Shown: positions 26,715 to 36,120, counted from the stretch's first letter. The stretch: 64,000 nt of DNA from Bradyrhizobium jicamae (GCF_018130215.1 NZ_JAFCKQ010000001.1:603360-667359); one strand, 5' to 3'. The notes: a model not told the origin generated them from the sequence alone. A program made the numbers and translations.

Positions 26715-28034
26715 ATGGCTTTTCGGCAATTCGGCGCTGCGGCTGCAATCGCGGTCTCACTGGCTTTCGGCGTCTCGCCCGCGCTTGCGGCGACGGAGAT
26801 CCAGTGGTGGCACGCGATGACCGGCGCCAATAACGACGTCATCGTCAAGCTCGCCAACGACTTCAATGCCTCGCAGTCCGACTACAAGGTGATCCCGACC
26901 TACAAGGGCGGCTACGCCGACACCATGAACGCCGGCATCGCCGCGTTCCGCGCCGGCAACGCGCCGCACATCATGCAGGTGTTCGAGGTCGGCACCGCGA
27001 CCATGATGGCCGCCACCGGCGCCGTCAAACCGGTCTACAAGCTGATGGCCGACGCCGGCGAGAAGTTCGATCCGAAGGCCTATCTGCCCGCGATCACCGG
27101 CTATTACTCGACCTCGAAAGGCGAAATGCTGTCATTCCCCTTCAACTCGTCGTCGGCGGTGATGTGGATCAATCTCGACGCGCTCAAGAAGGCCAACATC
27201 GCGGAGATCCCGAAGACCTGGCCCGAAGTGTTCGACGATGCCAAGAAGCTGAAGGCAGCCGGCTATGCCACCTGCGGCTTCTCGGGTTCATGGTGGACCT
27301 GGCTCAACCTGGAGCAGCTCTCGGCCTGGCACAACGTGCCGCTCGCAAGCAAGGCCAACGGCCTCGATGGCTTCGACACCGTGCTGGAATTCAACGGCCC
27401 GCTGCAGGTCAAGCACCTCGAAAACCTGGTCGAGCTGCAAAAGGACAAGACCTACGACTACGCCGGCCGGACCAACACCGGCGAAGGCCGCTTCACGTCA
27501 GGCGAATGCCCGATCTACCTGACCTCGTCGTCGTTCTTCGGCAACGTCAAGGCGCAGGCCAAGTTCAACTTCACGGCGGTGCCGATGCCCTATTATCCCG
27601 ACGTCAAGGATGCGCCGCAGAACTCGATCATCGGTGGCGCCTCGCTCTGGGTCATGGGCGGCAAGACGCCCGAGGAATACAAGGGCGTTGCCAAATTCCT
27701 GACCTTCCTGTCGGACACCGACCGTCAGGTCTGGATCCACAAGGCCTCGGGCTATCTGCCGATCACCAAGGCGGCCTATGAGAAGGCCAAGGCCGAGGGT
27801 TTCTACAAGGACCAGCCCTATCTCGAGACTCCGCTGCTCGAGTTGACCAACAAGCCGCCGACCGAGAATTCCCGCGGCCTGCGGCTCGGCAACATGGTGC
27901 AGCTGCGCGACATGTGGTCGGAGGAAGTCGAGCAGGCTCTGGCCGGCAAGAAGACCGCCAAGCAGGCGCTGGACGCCGCCGTCGAGCGCGGCAACCAGAT
28001 GCTCCGGCAGTTTGAAAAAACCGCCGTCCACTGA
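26715..28034 (+). CDS. ugpB: Glycerol-3-phosphate ABC transporter, periplasmic binding protein
   Basis: This 439-residue secreted protein has a signal peptide (MAFRQFGAAAAIAVSLAFGV...ALA, cleavage after about residue 25). The mature part begins TEIQWWHAMTGANND, the typical UgpB opening, and continues with the conserved FPFNSSSAVMWIN, GFSGSWWTWLNLEQL, GEGRFTSGECPIYLTSSS and GGASLWVMGGKTPEEYKG. It captures sn-glycerol-3-phosphate (or glycerophosphodiesters) for UgpAEC. The ATG at 26715 follows GGGAGGGG; the frame stays open far upstream but without homology. A Pho box lies 58 bases before the start. Confidence 0.95.
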   Translation: MAFRQFGAAAAIAVSLAFGVSPALAATEIQWWHAMTGANNDVIVKLANDFNASQSDYKVIPTYKGGYADTMNAGIAAFRAGNAPHIMQVFEVGTATMMAATGAVKPVYKLMADAGEKFDPKAYLPAITGYYSTSKGEMLSFPFNSSSAVMWINLDALKKANIAEIPKTWPEVFDDAKKLKAAGYATCGFSGSWWTWLNLEQLSAWHNVPLASKANGLDGFDTVLEFNGPLQVKHLENLVELQKDKTYDYAGRTNTGEGRFTSGECPIYLTSSSFFGNVKAQAKFNFTAVPMPYYPDVKDAPQNSIIGGASLWVMGGKTPEEYKGVAKFLTFLSDTDRQVWIHKASGYLPITKAAYEKAKAEGFYKDQPYLETPLLELTNKPPTENSRGLRLGNMVQLRDMWSEEVEQALAGKKTAKQALDAAVERGNQMLRQFEKTAVH

Positions 28035-28058
28035 GATGATGCGCTAGACCGATGACCC

Positions 28059-28089
28059 GGCAGGCCGCATCATGCGGCCTGCCATTTTT
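28059..28089 (+). terminator. Intra-operon hairpin between ugpB and ugpA
   Basis: GGCAGGCCGCAT (28059-28070) and ATGCGGCCTGCC (28072-28083) are perfectly complementary over 12 bases with a one-base centre (a tight loop will open a few pairs), followed by ATTTTT. It looks like a partial terminator or mRNA stabiliser that lets ugpB outproduce the membrane genes. It contains an ATG at 28072 that I reject as the ugpA start. Confidence 0.7.
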
Positions 28090-28098
28090 CCGGACCTC

Positions 28099-28980
28099 AT
28101 GCAAAAGCAGTCGATTTTCCAATCAAAGCTGTTGCCCTATGCGCTGGTTGCCCCGCAGCTCGCAATCGTCCTGATTTTCTTCTACTGGCCCGCGGCGCAG
28201 GCCGTGATCCAGTCCTTCCTGCTGCAGGACGCGTTCGGCCTGTCGACCAGCTTCGTCTGGTTCGACAACTACCTCGACCTGTTCAAGGAACCGACCTATT
28301 TCGAGGCCATCGTCAGGACCTTCATCTTCTCCTTTGCGATCGCCGTCTCGTCGCTGTCCTTTGCGCTGTTGCTCGCGGTCATGGCCGACAAGCCGCTGCG
28401 CGGCGGCACGCTCTACCGCACGCTCTTGATCTGGCCCTATGCGGTGGCTCCGCCGGTCGTCGGCGTGCTCTGGATCTTCATGCTGCATCCCTCGCTTGGC
28501 GTGCTCGCGCGTTATCTGCGCGCGATGGGCGTCGACTGGAATCCGCTGCTCAACGGCGACCAGGCCGCGCTCCTGATCATCCTCGCCGCGGCCTGGAAGC
28601 AGATCTCCTACAATTTCCTGTTCTTCCTCGCCGGCCTGCAGGCGATCCCGAAGAGCGTGCACGAGGCCGCCGCGATCGACGGTGCCCGCCCGATGCGGCG
28701 GTTCTGGACCGTGACCTTCCCGCTGCTGTCGCCGACCATCTTCTTCCTCCTGGTCGTCAACATCGTCTACGCCTTCTTCGACACTTTCGGCATCATCGAC
28801 ACGATGACCCGCGGCGGCCCGGGCAAGGCGACCGAGACGCTGGTCTACAAGGTCTATAGCGACGGCCTGCTCGGCGGCAATCTCGGCGGCTCGGCCGCGC
28901 AATCGGTCATCCTGATGGTCATCGTCATCCTGCTGACGGGGATCCAGTTCCGGTTCGTCGAACGCAAGGTGACCTACTGA
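28099..28980 (+). CDS. ugpA: Glycerol-3-phosphate ABC transporter permease
   Basis: This 293-residue inner-membrane protein starts [20 protein letters not shown] and has about six transmembrane helices. The EAA loop [25 protein letters not shown] contacts UgpC. It forms the channel with UgpE. I chose the ATG at 28099; the earlier ATG at 28072 lies in the middle of a 12 bp hairpin, and family members begin near QSKLLPY. The stop overlaps the ugpE start by one base (TGATG). Confidence 0.94.
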   Translation: MQKQSIFQSKLLPYALVAPQLAIVLIFFYWPAAQAVIQSFLLQDAFGLSTSFVWFDNYLDLFKEPTYFEAIVRTFIFSFAIAVSSLSFALLLAVMADKPLRGGTLYRTLLIWPYAVAPPVVGVLWIFMLHPSLGVLARYLRAMGVDWNPLLNGDQAALLIILAAAWKQISYNFLFFLAGLQAIPKSVHEAAAIDGARPMRRFWTVTFPLLSPTIFFLLVVNIVYAFFDTFGIIDTMTRGGPGKATETLVYKVYSDGLLGGNLGGSAAQSVILMVIVILLTGIQFRFVERKVTY

Positions 28981-29828
28981 TGGTCGAGGAAGAAGGCTTC
29001 CGGCGCTACATCGCCCACATCATCCTCTGGATCGGGATCGCGATTGTCGCCTTCCCGGTCTATCTCGCGATCGTCGCCTCGACCCAGGACAATGCCGCCA
29101 TCGCCAACGGCCAGATGTCGCTGCTGCCGGGCGGCCATTTCCTCGAGACCTACTACCAGACGCTGTTCGTCGGCACGAGCGGCTCGACTCGCGAGCCCGT
29201 GCTCAACATGATGCTCAACTCGCTGATCATGTCGCTCATGATCGCGATCGGAAAGATCGCGATCTCGATCATCTCGGCCTACGCGATCGTCTATTTCCGA
29301 TTTCCCTTCCGGATGCCGATCTTCTGGATCATCTTCCTGACCCTGATGCTTCCGGTCGAGGTGCGCATCTATCCGACCTACAAGATCGTCGCCGACCTGC
29401 ACATGCTCGACAGCTATGCGGGTCTGTCGCTGCCGCTGATCGCATCCGCCACCGCGACGCTGCTGTTCCGGCAGTTCTTCATGACGGTGCCGGACGAGCT
29501 GCTGGAGGCGTCACGCATCGACGGTGCCGGCCCGTTCCGCTTCTTCTGGGATACGCTGCTGCCGCTGTCGCGCACCAACATGGCGGCGCTGTTCGTGATC
29601 CTGTTCATCCTCGGCTGGAATCAGTATCTCTGGCCGCTGTTGATCACCACCCGCGACGACATGCAGACCATCCAGGTCGGCATCCGCAAGATGATCACCA
29701 CGACCGATGCGCTGACCGAATGGCCCGTGGTGATGGCGACCGCGCTGCTCGCGATGCTGCCGCCGGTGTTCGTCGTCGTCGTGATGCAGAAATTGTTCGT
29801 CCGCGGACTGGTGGAGACGGAAAAGTAA
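28980..29828 (+). CDS. ugpE: Glycerol-3-phosphate ABC transporter permease
   Basis: This 282-residue inner-membrane permease is the partner of UgpA. The N-terminal helix is [20 protein letters not shown]. The EAA loop [25 protein letters not shown] and the motif [13 protein letters not shown] are typical. The ATG at 28980 shares one base with the ugpA stop, so translation is coupled. ugpC starts a few bases after its stop. Confidence 0.95.
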   Translation: MVEEEGFRRYIAHIILWIGIAIVAFPVYLAIVASTQDNAAIANGQMSLLPGGHFLETYYQTLFVGTSGSTREPVLNMMLNSLIMSLMIAIGKIAISIISAYAIVYFRFPFRMPIFWIIFLTLMLPVEVRIYPTYKIVADLHMLDSYAGLSLPLIASATATLLFRQFFMTVPDELLEASRIDGAGPFRFFWDTLLPLSRTNMAALFVILFILGWNQYLWPLLITTRDDMQTIQVGIRKMITTTDALTEWPVVMATALLAMLPPVFVVVVMQKLFVRGLVETEK

Positions 29829-29832
29829 TCAC

Positions 29833-30912
29833 ATGGCCAACGTCACGCTGCGCAGCGTCCGCAAGACCTATCCCGGTGGCTTCGAGGCCATCAAGGGCGT
29901 CGACGTCGATGTCGGCGACGGCCAGTTCTGCGTACTGGTCGGCCCGTCCGGCTGCGGCAAGTCCACCCTGCTGCGCATGGTGGCGGGGCTCGAGACCATC
30001 ACGGGCGGCGAGATCGACATCGGCGGCCGCGTCGTCAACCAGGTCGAGCCCGCCGATCGCGACATCGCGATGGTGTTCCAGAACTACGCGCTCTACCCGC
30101 ATATGAGCGTCTACAACAACATGGCCTACGGCCTGCGCAACCGCGGCATGGCGGAAGCCGAGATCAGGACCCGCGTCGAGGAGGCCGCGCGCGTCCTCGA
30201 GCTTGCACCGATGCTGGAGCGCAAGCCGCGGCAGCTCTCCGGCGGCCAGCGGCAGCGCGTCGCGATGGGCCGCGCGATCGTGCGCCAGCCGAAGGTGTTC
30301 CTGTTCGACGAGCCACTGTCGAACCTCGATGCCAAGCTGCGCATCGCGATGCGGGTCGAGATCCGCAAATTGCAGCGCCGCCTCAACACCACGTCGATCT
30401 ACGTCACCCACGACCAGCTCGAGGCGATGACCCTCGCCGATATCCTGGTCGTGATGAACGGCGGGCAGGTCGAGCAAATCGGCAATCCGCTGGCGATCTA
30501 CCAGAAACCGGCGACCACCTTCGTCGCCTCCTTCATCGGCGCGCCGCCGATGAATCTGATGCCGTTGCGCTCGGACGAGCTGGCATCGCAGATCGCGGGC
30601 ACTGACGGCGCCGGCATCGTCGGCATCCGGCCGGAGGATTTTGTCATCTCCGGCGAGACTCCGCCCGGCGGGGTCGCGCTAGGGCTCACGGTCGAGGCGA
30701 TCGAGCATGTCGGCGCCGAAACCTTCGTCTATGGCAGCCGCCAACGCGACGAAATGGGCGTCGCCGCCAACCCCGGTGAGCTCCCACCGGGCGATGTGAT
30801 CGTCCGGGTTCCCGGCGTCTCGGGACCGGCCATCGGTGATCGGATCCGGGCTGTCGCCTCCCGCGACAAATTGCACCTGTTCACGGCAGATGGGCGCAAG
30901 CGCATCAACTGA
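29833..30912 (+). CDS. ugpC: Glycerol-3-phosphate ABC transporter ATP-binding protein
   Basis: This 359-residue ATPase has the full set of ABC motifs: Walker [11 protein letters not shown]-loop [13 protein letters not shown], signature [14 protein letters not shown], Walker [15 protein letters not shown] and the switch histidine in [11 protein letters not shown]-terminal TOBE/OB regulatory domain ([12 protein letters not shown]) matches UgpC/MalK proteins. It energises uptake through UgpA/E. No strong terminator follows; the 30.9-31.05 kb gap is GC-rich with weak stems only. Confidence 0.95.
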   Translation: MANVTLRSVRKTYPGGFEAIKGVDVDVGDGQFCVLVGPSGCGKSTLLRMVAGLETITGGEIDIGGRVVNQVEPADRDIAMVFQNYALYPHMSVYNNMAYGLRNRGMAEAEIRTRVEEAARVLELAPMLERKPRQLSGGQRQRVAMGRAIVRQPKVFLFDEPLSNLDAKLRIAMRVEIRKLQRRLNTTSIYVTHDQLEAMTLADILVVMNGGQVEQIGNPLAIYQKPATTFVASFIGAPPMNLMPLRSDELASQIAGTDGAGIVGIRPEDFVISGETPPGGVALGLTVEAIEHVGAETFVYGSRQRDEMGVAANPGELPPGDVIVRVPGVSGPAIGDRIRAVASRDKLHLFTADGRKRIN

Positions 30913-31048
30913 GGGGTATCTGCTTCCCGTTTCAGCGGGTCCGGCGATAAAAAGCTGTGGAATCCGAGGCCCCGGCGCGGGGGCAAGCCCGTCACGAAAT
31001 CACCCGTGAAGACCGGTTATGCGAGAATTAAGCCTGATTCCTGAGATG

Positions 31049-31076
31049 CTTGAACGCTGTCCAAACCACCCCATAT
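31049..31076 (+). promoter_or_regulatory. Sigma-32 (RpoH) promoter of the hsp20-DUF1150 operon
   Basis: CTTGAA at 31049-31054, 14 bases, then CCCCATAT at 31069-31076. This fits the RpoH consensus CTTGAA-N13-15-CCCCATNT without a mismatch. Transcription would begin near 31083, giving a leader of about 79 nucleotides. Confidence 0.88.
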
Positions 31077-31082
31077 TGGCTT

Positions 31083-31161
31083 TTGATCGCCGGGCAAGAG
31101 GCCCGTTGATTGCATGGGGTGCCGCAAGGGCCCCTCAAAGTCGCTTCGAGAGGACTTTGTA
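31083..31161 (+). promoter_or_regulatory. ROSE-type RNA thermometer in the hsp20 leader
   Basis: Three stem-loops can be drawn. The first is CGGGC/GCCCG at 31091-31105, and the second is a GGGG/CCCC stem at 31116-31134. The last is CAAAGTC (31136-31142), bulged G143, CT, pairing with AG, GACTTTG (31151-31159). The final stem buries the Shine-Dalgarno AGGA at 31151-31154 opposite UCGCU with one bulged G, the hallmark of ROSE elements. Heat should melt it and expose the ribosome site 7 bases before the ATG. Confidence 0.85.
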
Positions 31162-31587
31162 ATGTCTCGTGTTCCATCGTTGTCCAGTCCGTTCCTTCTG
31201 GGATTCGACGAAATCGAGCGTGCGCTCGATCGCGTCGTGAAGGGCGCCGACGGCTATCCTCCCTACAACATCGAGCGGTGCGACCGCGCCAACGGTGCGC
31301 CCGAGCGGCTACGCATCACGCTGGCCGTAGCGGGTTTTACCCGTGACCAACTCGATGTCACCATTGAGGAAAATCAGCTCGTCATCCGTGGCCGCCAGCA
31401 GGACGACAAGGCTCGGCAATACATCCATCGCGGCATTGCCGCGCGCCACTTCCAGCGCACCTTCGTGCTGGCGGAGGGGATGCAGGTGCTGGGCGCGGAT
31501 CTGAAGAACGGGCTTTTGTCGATCGACCTGGCCAGGCCGGAACCTGAACGGGTCATTAAGACAATCGCTATCAATGAGCACGAATAA
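31162..31587 (+). CDS. Small heat-shock protein Hsp20 (IbpA-like)
   Basis: This 141-residue alpha-crystallin-domain chaperone holds denatured proteins for refolding. The opening SRVPSLSSPFLLGFDEIERALDRV resembles class A rhizobial Hsps. The crystallin domain includes PPYNIERCD, ITLAVAGFTRDQLDVTIEENQLVIRGRQ, FQRTFVLAEGMQV and GLLSIDLARPEPE. The ATG at 31162 is preceded by GAGAGGA in a ROSE hairpin; an upstream ATG at 31114 would place that structure inside the coding region. A sigma-32 promoter lies upstream. Confidence 0.95.
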   Translation: MSRVPSLSSPFLLGFDEIERALDRVVKGADGYPPYNIERCDRANGAPERLRITLAVAGFTRDQLDVTIEENQLVIRGRQQDDKARQYIHRGIAARHFQRTFVLAEGMQVLGADLKNGLLSIDLARPEPERVIKTIAINEHE

Positions 31588-31637
31588 TAGAAACCTGGAG
31601 CGGACTCGACCGCTTGTCTAACTGAGGAGTCGAGACC

Positions 31638-31907
31638 ATGAGTGAACTGAGTACCACCACCATCGAGTCAAGCAACGTCACGCCGGAGGCGCTGGCTCAT
31701 CTGGGCGAAGGCCATATCGCCTATGTGAAGCAGGTCCGTTCCGAGGACGTTCCCGAACTCTTTCCCGAGGCGCCGCAGATCGCGCCGGGCCTGAAGCTGT
31801 TCGCACTCCACGCCGCCGACGGCACGCCGATCATGCTGACCGACAGCCGCGAAGCCGCGATCGCGAACGCCTGGAGCAACGAATTGCAGGCCGTCAGCGT
31901 CCATTGA
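31638..31907 (+). CDS. DUF1150 family protein
   Basis: This 89-residue protein of unknown function has the pattern YVKQVRSEDVPELFPEAPQIAPGLKLFALHAADGTPIMLTDSREAAIANAW, the recurrent DUF1150 core. In Rhizobiales it commonly follows an hsp20 gene, and here it is 50 bases downstream with GAGGAGTCGAGACC before the ATG and a shared terminator after it. A role in heat-shock proteostasis is inferred from linkage only. Confidence 0.85.
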   Translation: MSELSTTTIESSNVTPEALAHLGEGHIAYVKQVRSEDVPELFPEAPQIAPGLKLFALHAADGTPIMLTDSREAAIANAWSNELQAVSVH

Positions 31908-31940
31908 CGCGCTGACCTGCTCGATATCCGCGAGTTCAAA

Positions 31941-31984
31941 TGCGCGGGCAGGCCTCGATGAACGAGGCGGCCCGCGCATTTTTT
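31941..31984 (+). terminator. Terminator of the hsp20-DUF1150 operon
   Basis: An outer stem TGCGCGGGC (31941-31949) with GCCCGCGCA (31970-31978) encloses an inner stem GCCTCG/CGAGGC, followed by TTTTTT. Confidence 0.8.
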
Positions 31985-32020
31985 ATGATCACAGCAGGCG
32001 AACAAACGAGTTCGATACCC

Positions 32021-33733
32021 CTAATGATCGCGACTGGCTATGGCCGGGCCTCCAAACTTGTACGAGGCCTGGAGGAAGCCGCCGTAGCGCTCCGTACTGA
32101 CCGGCAATCCCTGGCACGGGCAGGGCGTGCTGAAACCATTGGTGTAGGCGCTGGGCGCCCACATCGCCCAATAGCGGGCGCCGGCACCGACGTTGAAGGC
32201 GTCCGAGACCGCGTAGGAAAGAACCGCCTCGACCTGCACACCTTGGCCGGCACCGCTCTCCGGCGAGATGGTATTGGCCACGTCGGTTCGCAGCAGGTGA
32301 TTATCGGTGCCGCGAAATGCCACATAGGGGAGGTAGGCGGCATCCGCGGTGAGTTTCAGTCTATCGGCAAGCGTGACGACGCCGTTGACGCCGATCCTGA
32401 GCGAGTACCATTTGTCGTCTTCGGTGATGCCAAGCGTCGAATTGGGAATGGCCGGGACGCAATCTGAAAACGGATTGGCAATCTGGCGACAGCCATAGGC
32501 CGATTTGTTCTCTTCGTAGTAGTTGAAACCGACGAAGCCGCCCACATTGGCACTTGGCCCGCGAAACAGCGAATAGCCGACGTCGAACGTGCCGTAGGCG
32601 AGATCTCCACTGACAGTCGATTGCGTGTTCGAATAGGGCACCGTCAGATTGAAGATGCCCCAATCCTCATCGTGCATGTTGCCCGAAAGGATCTTGCCGC
32701 CGCCAACAAAGCCCTTCACGAAGATATTCGAGGCCGTATCGATGCGGCCGAACAATTCTCCGCTCGCTGCAGTCGTATCGTATGTCAGCCGCGACACCAG
32801 CAGCCCCGGCATCGTCTGGGATCGGGTTGTGCTGAGGTCCTTCTGGAAGCGGCCGGAACTGTACCAGACGCGGCCGCCGATTTCGACTTCGGCCTCCGGC
32901 ACGAAGGGTGCGTCAGCCGTTCCCCTCAGATGATAGTCGGCTTCGGAAGGTTGCCATCGCGCATCGATGTCCTGGCCGAACTTATAGTTCAGGCCGACCT
33001 TCACGGTTTGCAGATTTTGACTGACATTGGTCACTGCGCTTGCCGTCGGCACATAGGCGAAGGCTGGCGGCAGCACCTGCAGAAAACTTGTCGGCGTGGC
33101 CATGCCGACGTTGTCGAATTTGGCATAATCGTATTCCAGCCGAAACGACCAGGCAGGGGTCAGCGCCCGCTCGACGCCAGCGCCGGCCGTCCAACCCCAT
33201 CGCACGTCATCGAGACTGCTGACCGCATAGGGCAGCACACCATTGGTGGTGCTGTCGATCCTTTCATCCAGCCATGCCACGCCGCCTTTGACATAAAGCA
33301 ACGTGCGGCCGGACCTGCCGGTCGCATAACCCAATCGGCCCGTGAAGCTGCCACCGGTGTCCGGCCGAACCCGGCAGTTCGCGGAAATGAAAAATCCCGA
33401 TGAAGCGAAACAGGTGCCGCTTCCGTTGCCGCCGATGAGATCGGCATCGGCCTCAATGCCGAGAACGAAAGGGCTTGCGGGAACCTGCCAATTGTAACCG
33501 ATCTGCCCACCGCCGGAGATCGCGGAGGTTCGCACTGTGCCACCGAAGATCGACGAACCCGACGGATCCGAGAACGATGAGTTCCAGGAAGCGGCGCCGA
33601 CATGACCGCCGACATAGAAGCCGGTCCATGACCAGAGCACTGGCGGCGCGCGATAGATCTCGGGCATGTCGGCGGCGAAGGCGAAGCCAGGAGTGAGCGC
33701 CAGGGCGAACGTCGCCGCCGAAATCATTTTCAT
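32021..33733 (-). CDS. Two-barrel outer-membrane protein (Omp25/31-like barrel plus second barrel)
   Basis: This 570-residue protein has a signal peptide (MKMISAATFALALTPGFAFA, cleavage near residue 20-21). The mature start DMPEIYRAPPVLWSWTGFYVGGHVGA is the hallmark of rhizobial Omp25/Omp31 porin-family proteins, usually about 250 residues. That first barrel ends at about residue 252 with VKVGLNYKFG. A second region of about 290 residues follows, with alternating hydrophobic strands (EIGGRVWYSSGRF, GYSLFRGPSANVGGFVGFNYYEE) and a final strand ending QASYKFG. It recalls omptin-like barrels (GNMHDEDWG), but I cannot confirm protease residues. Bases here seem less GC-rich than in flanking genes. 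Function unknown. Confidence 0.85.
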   Translation of the reverse strand: MKMISAATFALALTPGFAFAADMPEIYRAPPVLWSWTGFYVGGHVGAASWNSSFSDPSGSSIFGGTVRTSAISGGGQIGYNWQVPASPFVLGIEADADLIGGNGSGTCFASSGFFISANCRVRPDTGGSFTGRLGYATGRSGRTLLYVKGGVAWLDERIDSTTNGVLPYAVSSLDDVRWGWTAGAGVERALTPAWSFRLEYDYAKFDNVGMATPTSFLQVLPPAFAYVPTASAVTNVSQNLQTVKVGLNYKFGQDIDARWQPSEADYHLRGTADAPFVPEAEVEIGGRVWYSSGRFQKDLSTTRSQTMPGLLVSRLTYDTTAASGELFGRIDTASNIFVKGFVGGGKILSGNMHDEDWGIFNLTVPYSNTQSTVSGDLAYGTFDVGYSLFRGPSANVGGFVGFNYYEENKSAYGCRQIANPFSDCVPAIPNSTLGITEDDKWYSLRIGVNGVVTLADRLKLTADAAYLPYVAFRGTDNHLLRTDVANTISPESGAGQGVQVEAVLSYAVSDAFNVGAGARYWAMWAPSAYTNGFSTPCPCQGLPVSTERYGGFLQASYKFGGPAIASRDH

Positions 33734-33859
33734 TGCATACAACCCAAACTTGCTGCCGAACCAGACTGCTAGCAAAATGGGCCGGAATGCTTAAGAAAGG
33801 TTGAGCGTTGAGGATTGGCTAACCCTGTTTTTTAAGCCGCCGTTAGGGATAAATTGGCC

Positions 33860-34210
33860 CTATGCCGTGGCCTGCCCCGACGAGGCAAGGAGCGGCCCCA
33901 TGCAATGCTGTACCTCGCCCGGAACATTGTAGTCGCGCATGAGCAAGCGGTTGTTGCGCAGGCCGGACGCCTCCCGCTGCACCACGAACATCCAGAGCGC
34001 ATGACCGGCTTCCCTCACCAGGAGGCGCCTCTTCTGCTGCGTTGATGCCGCAGCGCCTTCTCGCGGATGCACGGCATCGAACTCCCTGAGCTTGGCGAGC
34101 GCTGCTTCCAGCGCCCGCCCCATTCGTCCGAGCGCCGAGGCCCGCTCTTCGGCGAGCTCATAGGCAAGAACGTCGACGGGGACGCGATCGAGACGAAAAT
34201 CGCGGGACAT
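33860..34210 (-). CDS. Conserved small protein, probably DUF6665
   Basis: This 116-residue cytosolic protein is predicted mostly helical, with the pattern VDVLAYELAEERASALGRMGRALEAALAKLREF and a second block AGHALWMFVVQREASGLRNNRLLMRDYNVPGEV. I recall this layout from rhizobial DUF6665 proteins; function unknown. I took the ATG at 34210 (MSRDFRLDRV); an in-frame ATG nine codons upstream is possible. It stands alone between the outer-membrane protein gene and the AMP ligase, both on the same strand. Confidence 0.6.
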   Translation of the reverse strand: MSRDFRLDRVPVDVLAYELAEERASALGRMGRALEAALAKLREFDAVHPREGAAASTQQKRRLLVREAGHALWMFVVQREASGLRNNRLLMRDYNVPGEVQHCMGPLLASSGQATA

Positions 34211-34460
34211 CAGCCATCCAGTGGGTCGCATGCACATCGATGCACCCGGCTGTCTTCCGGCGGCGCCGCGCGGTTGTCAATTTGTTTTAAGGACCTGCTT
34301 CGGGCACCATATTGAATGGCGTCTCGGCTGCCCGCCGCACCGAGAAGCCGCCCGTCTGGGCGCCAAGCGCGGCGCCGACATCGCGGGACGCAAGCTGTCT
34401 CCATCGCGCCGAAAACGTTTGACCCGCCTTGTTTCTTGAACCGCAACAGAGCGCGCGTCG

Positions 34461-35987
34461 TCATCCCGCCAATCGCGCACGGATGTCAGGCTTGACGACC
34501 TTGCCGACCTTGGATCGCGGAAGATCGTCCCAGATCTCGATCTGCTTCGGGGTCTTGATACTGCCGATCTGCTGCTTGACGAACGCGGCCAGAACAGTCG
34601 GATCGATCCGCTGCCCTGCACGCAGCTGCACCACGGCGACGATGCGCTCGCCCCATTTGTCATCGGGCAGTCCGATCACGGCGCAATCCTGCACCGCTTC
34701 ATGCGTGCGCAGCGCGTTCTCGACCTCGATCGAGTAGACGTTGAAGCCGCCGGTGATGATCATGTCCTTGGCGCGGTCGACGATGTAGAGATAGCCGTCC
34801 TCGTCCAGGTAACCGACGTCGCCGGTGTGGTGCCAGCCGTGCGCTGAAGCCTCCAGCGTGGCTTGCGGATTCTTGTAATAGCCCTCCATCACCAGCGAGC
34901 CGCGCACCACGATCTCGCCGCGCGCGCCGTTCGGCAGGAGATTGCCGTCACCGTCCATGATTCCGGCCTGGACCAGCGGGCCGATTCGACCGGCGGAGGC
35001 GAGGCGCTGCATCGCGATCGTGCCGTCGGCATTGTAGTGCTCATCGGGAGCCATCATCGAGATCATCATCGGCGCCTCGGTCTGGCCGAACAGCTGCGCC
35101 ATCGGTCCGATCCGGCGCAACGCTTCCGCCAGGCGCGTCGCCGAGATCGGGGCTGCGCCATACCAGAAGCATTGCAGCGAGCCGAGCTCGGCCGTTTCGA
35201 GCATCGGATGATCGAGCAGCATGTAGATCACGGTCGGCGGCAGGAAGGTGTGGGTGACGCGATAGCGCGCGATCAGCGCGAGGAACTCGCCGATATCGGG
35301 GTGGTGCATGATCACGATGCGGCCGCCGAGCGTCATGATCGGAAAGCAGAGCACACCGGCGGCATGGGTCAGGGGCGCCAGCGCCAGATAGACCGGGCGG
35401 CCCTTGAACGGATAGCCCATCAACGTCAGCGCCGTCATCGCCTCGATGTTGCGACCCGAGAGCATGACGCCCTTTGGCTTGCCGGTAGTGCCGCCGGTAC
35501 CCGGGATCATCGCGAGGTCGTCCACCGTCTGGCGTTGGTAGGGATCATCGGAAAGTCCGGAGAGCCAGCGGTCGAAGGATGGCGCGAACGGCAGCTCGGT
35601 ATCGATGCAGACGATCGCGCGCAGCTTCGGCAGGTCGCGCCTGACGGAATCGACCATCGGCGCGAAGCTCGAATGAAACAGCAGCAGGCTGCAGTCGAAC
35701 TGGTCGAGGATGAACTTGTTCTCGGCTGCCTCGTTACGCGGATTGATAGGGCACCACACCGCCGCCGCGCGCGAGATACCGAACACGCAGGCGAAGGCGA
35801 GCGGATCATTGCCGGATAGGATCGCGACCTTCTCGCCGGGCGCGATGCCCGATCGGTCGAGCCCGCGCGCGATCCGGTAGCTCAGTCCCTGCACCTCGCG
35901 GTAGCTGAGGTCACGGCCGTCCATGGTGAGACAGGGTGCGTCTGCGCCGAGCGAGGCGCCCTTGTCGAGGTAATCGATGAAGCGCAT
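34461..35987 (-). CDS. AMP-dependent acyl-CoA synthetase / ligase
   Basis: This 508-residue ANL-family enzyme activates a carboxylic acid as acyl-AMP and then acyl-CoA. It has the P-loop PGTGGTTGKPKGVM, YGAAPIS, GQTEAPM, the hinge HTGDVGYLDEDGYLYIVDR, GGFNVYSIEVENAL and the C-terminal catalytic lysine in PRSKVGKVVKP. The substrate is probably a fatty or aromatic acid; it is not readable. It is followed on the same strand by a saccharopine-dehydrogenase-like gene and an SDR, suggesting one catabolic or lipid-modifying pathway controlled by the TetR gene at 38392. Confidence 0.9.
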   Translation of the reverse strand: MRFIDYLDKGASLGADAPCLTMDGRDLSYREVQGLSYRIARGLDRSGIAPGEKVAILSGNDPLAFACVFGISRAAAVWCPINPRNEAAENKFILDQFDCSLLLFHSSFAPMVDSVRRDLPKLRAIVCIDTELPFAPSFDRWLSGLSDDPYQRQTVDDLAMIPGTGGTTGKPKGVMLSGRNIEAMTALTLMGYPFKGRPVYLALAPLTHAAGVLCFPIMTLGGRIVIMHHPDIGEFLALIARYRVTHTFLPPTVIYMLLDHPMLETAELGSLQCFWYGAAPISATRLAEALRRIGPMAQLFGQTEAPMMISMMAPDEHYNADGTIAMQRLASAGRIGPLVQAGIMDGDGNLLPNGARGEIVVRGSLVMEGYYKNPQATLEASAHGWHHTGDVGYLDEDGYLYIVDRAKDMIITGGFNVYSIEVENALRTHEAVQDCAVIGLPDDKWGERIVAVVQLRAGQRIDPTVLAAFVKQQIGSIKTPKQIEIWDDLPRSKVGKVVKPDIRARLAG

Positions 35988-36120
35988 GGTCGATCCCGAG
36001 TTAGACTGCGGGTGACGGGGGCTAGCGCGTCACCCGCAGCGAGAGCGTTTTCGAGGGAAGTGGCGACGAAAACGCCTCAAGACGAGAACCTTTGGCCCCG
36101 ATTTTCATCGAGGCTCGAGC

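Noticed and set aside
28072..28098. ATG at 28072 as the ugpA start
   Set aside because: It lies inside the 12 bp hairpin and adds nine residues outside the family N-terminus.
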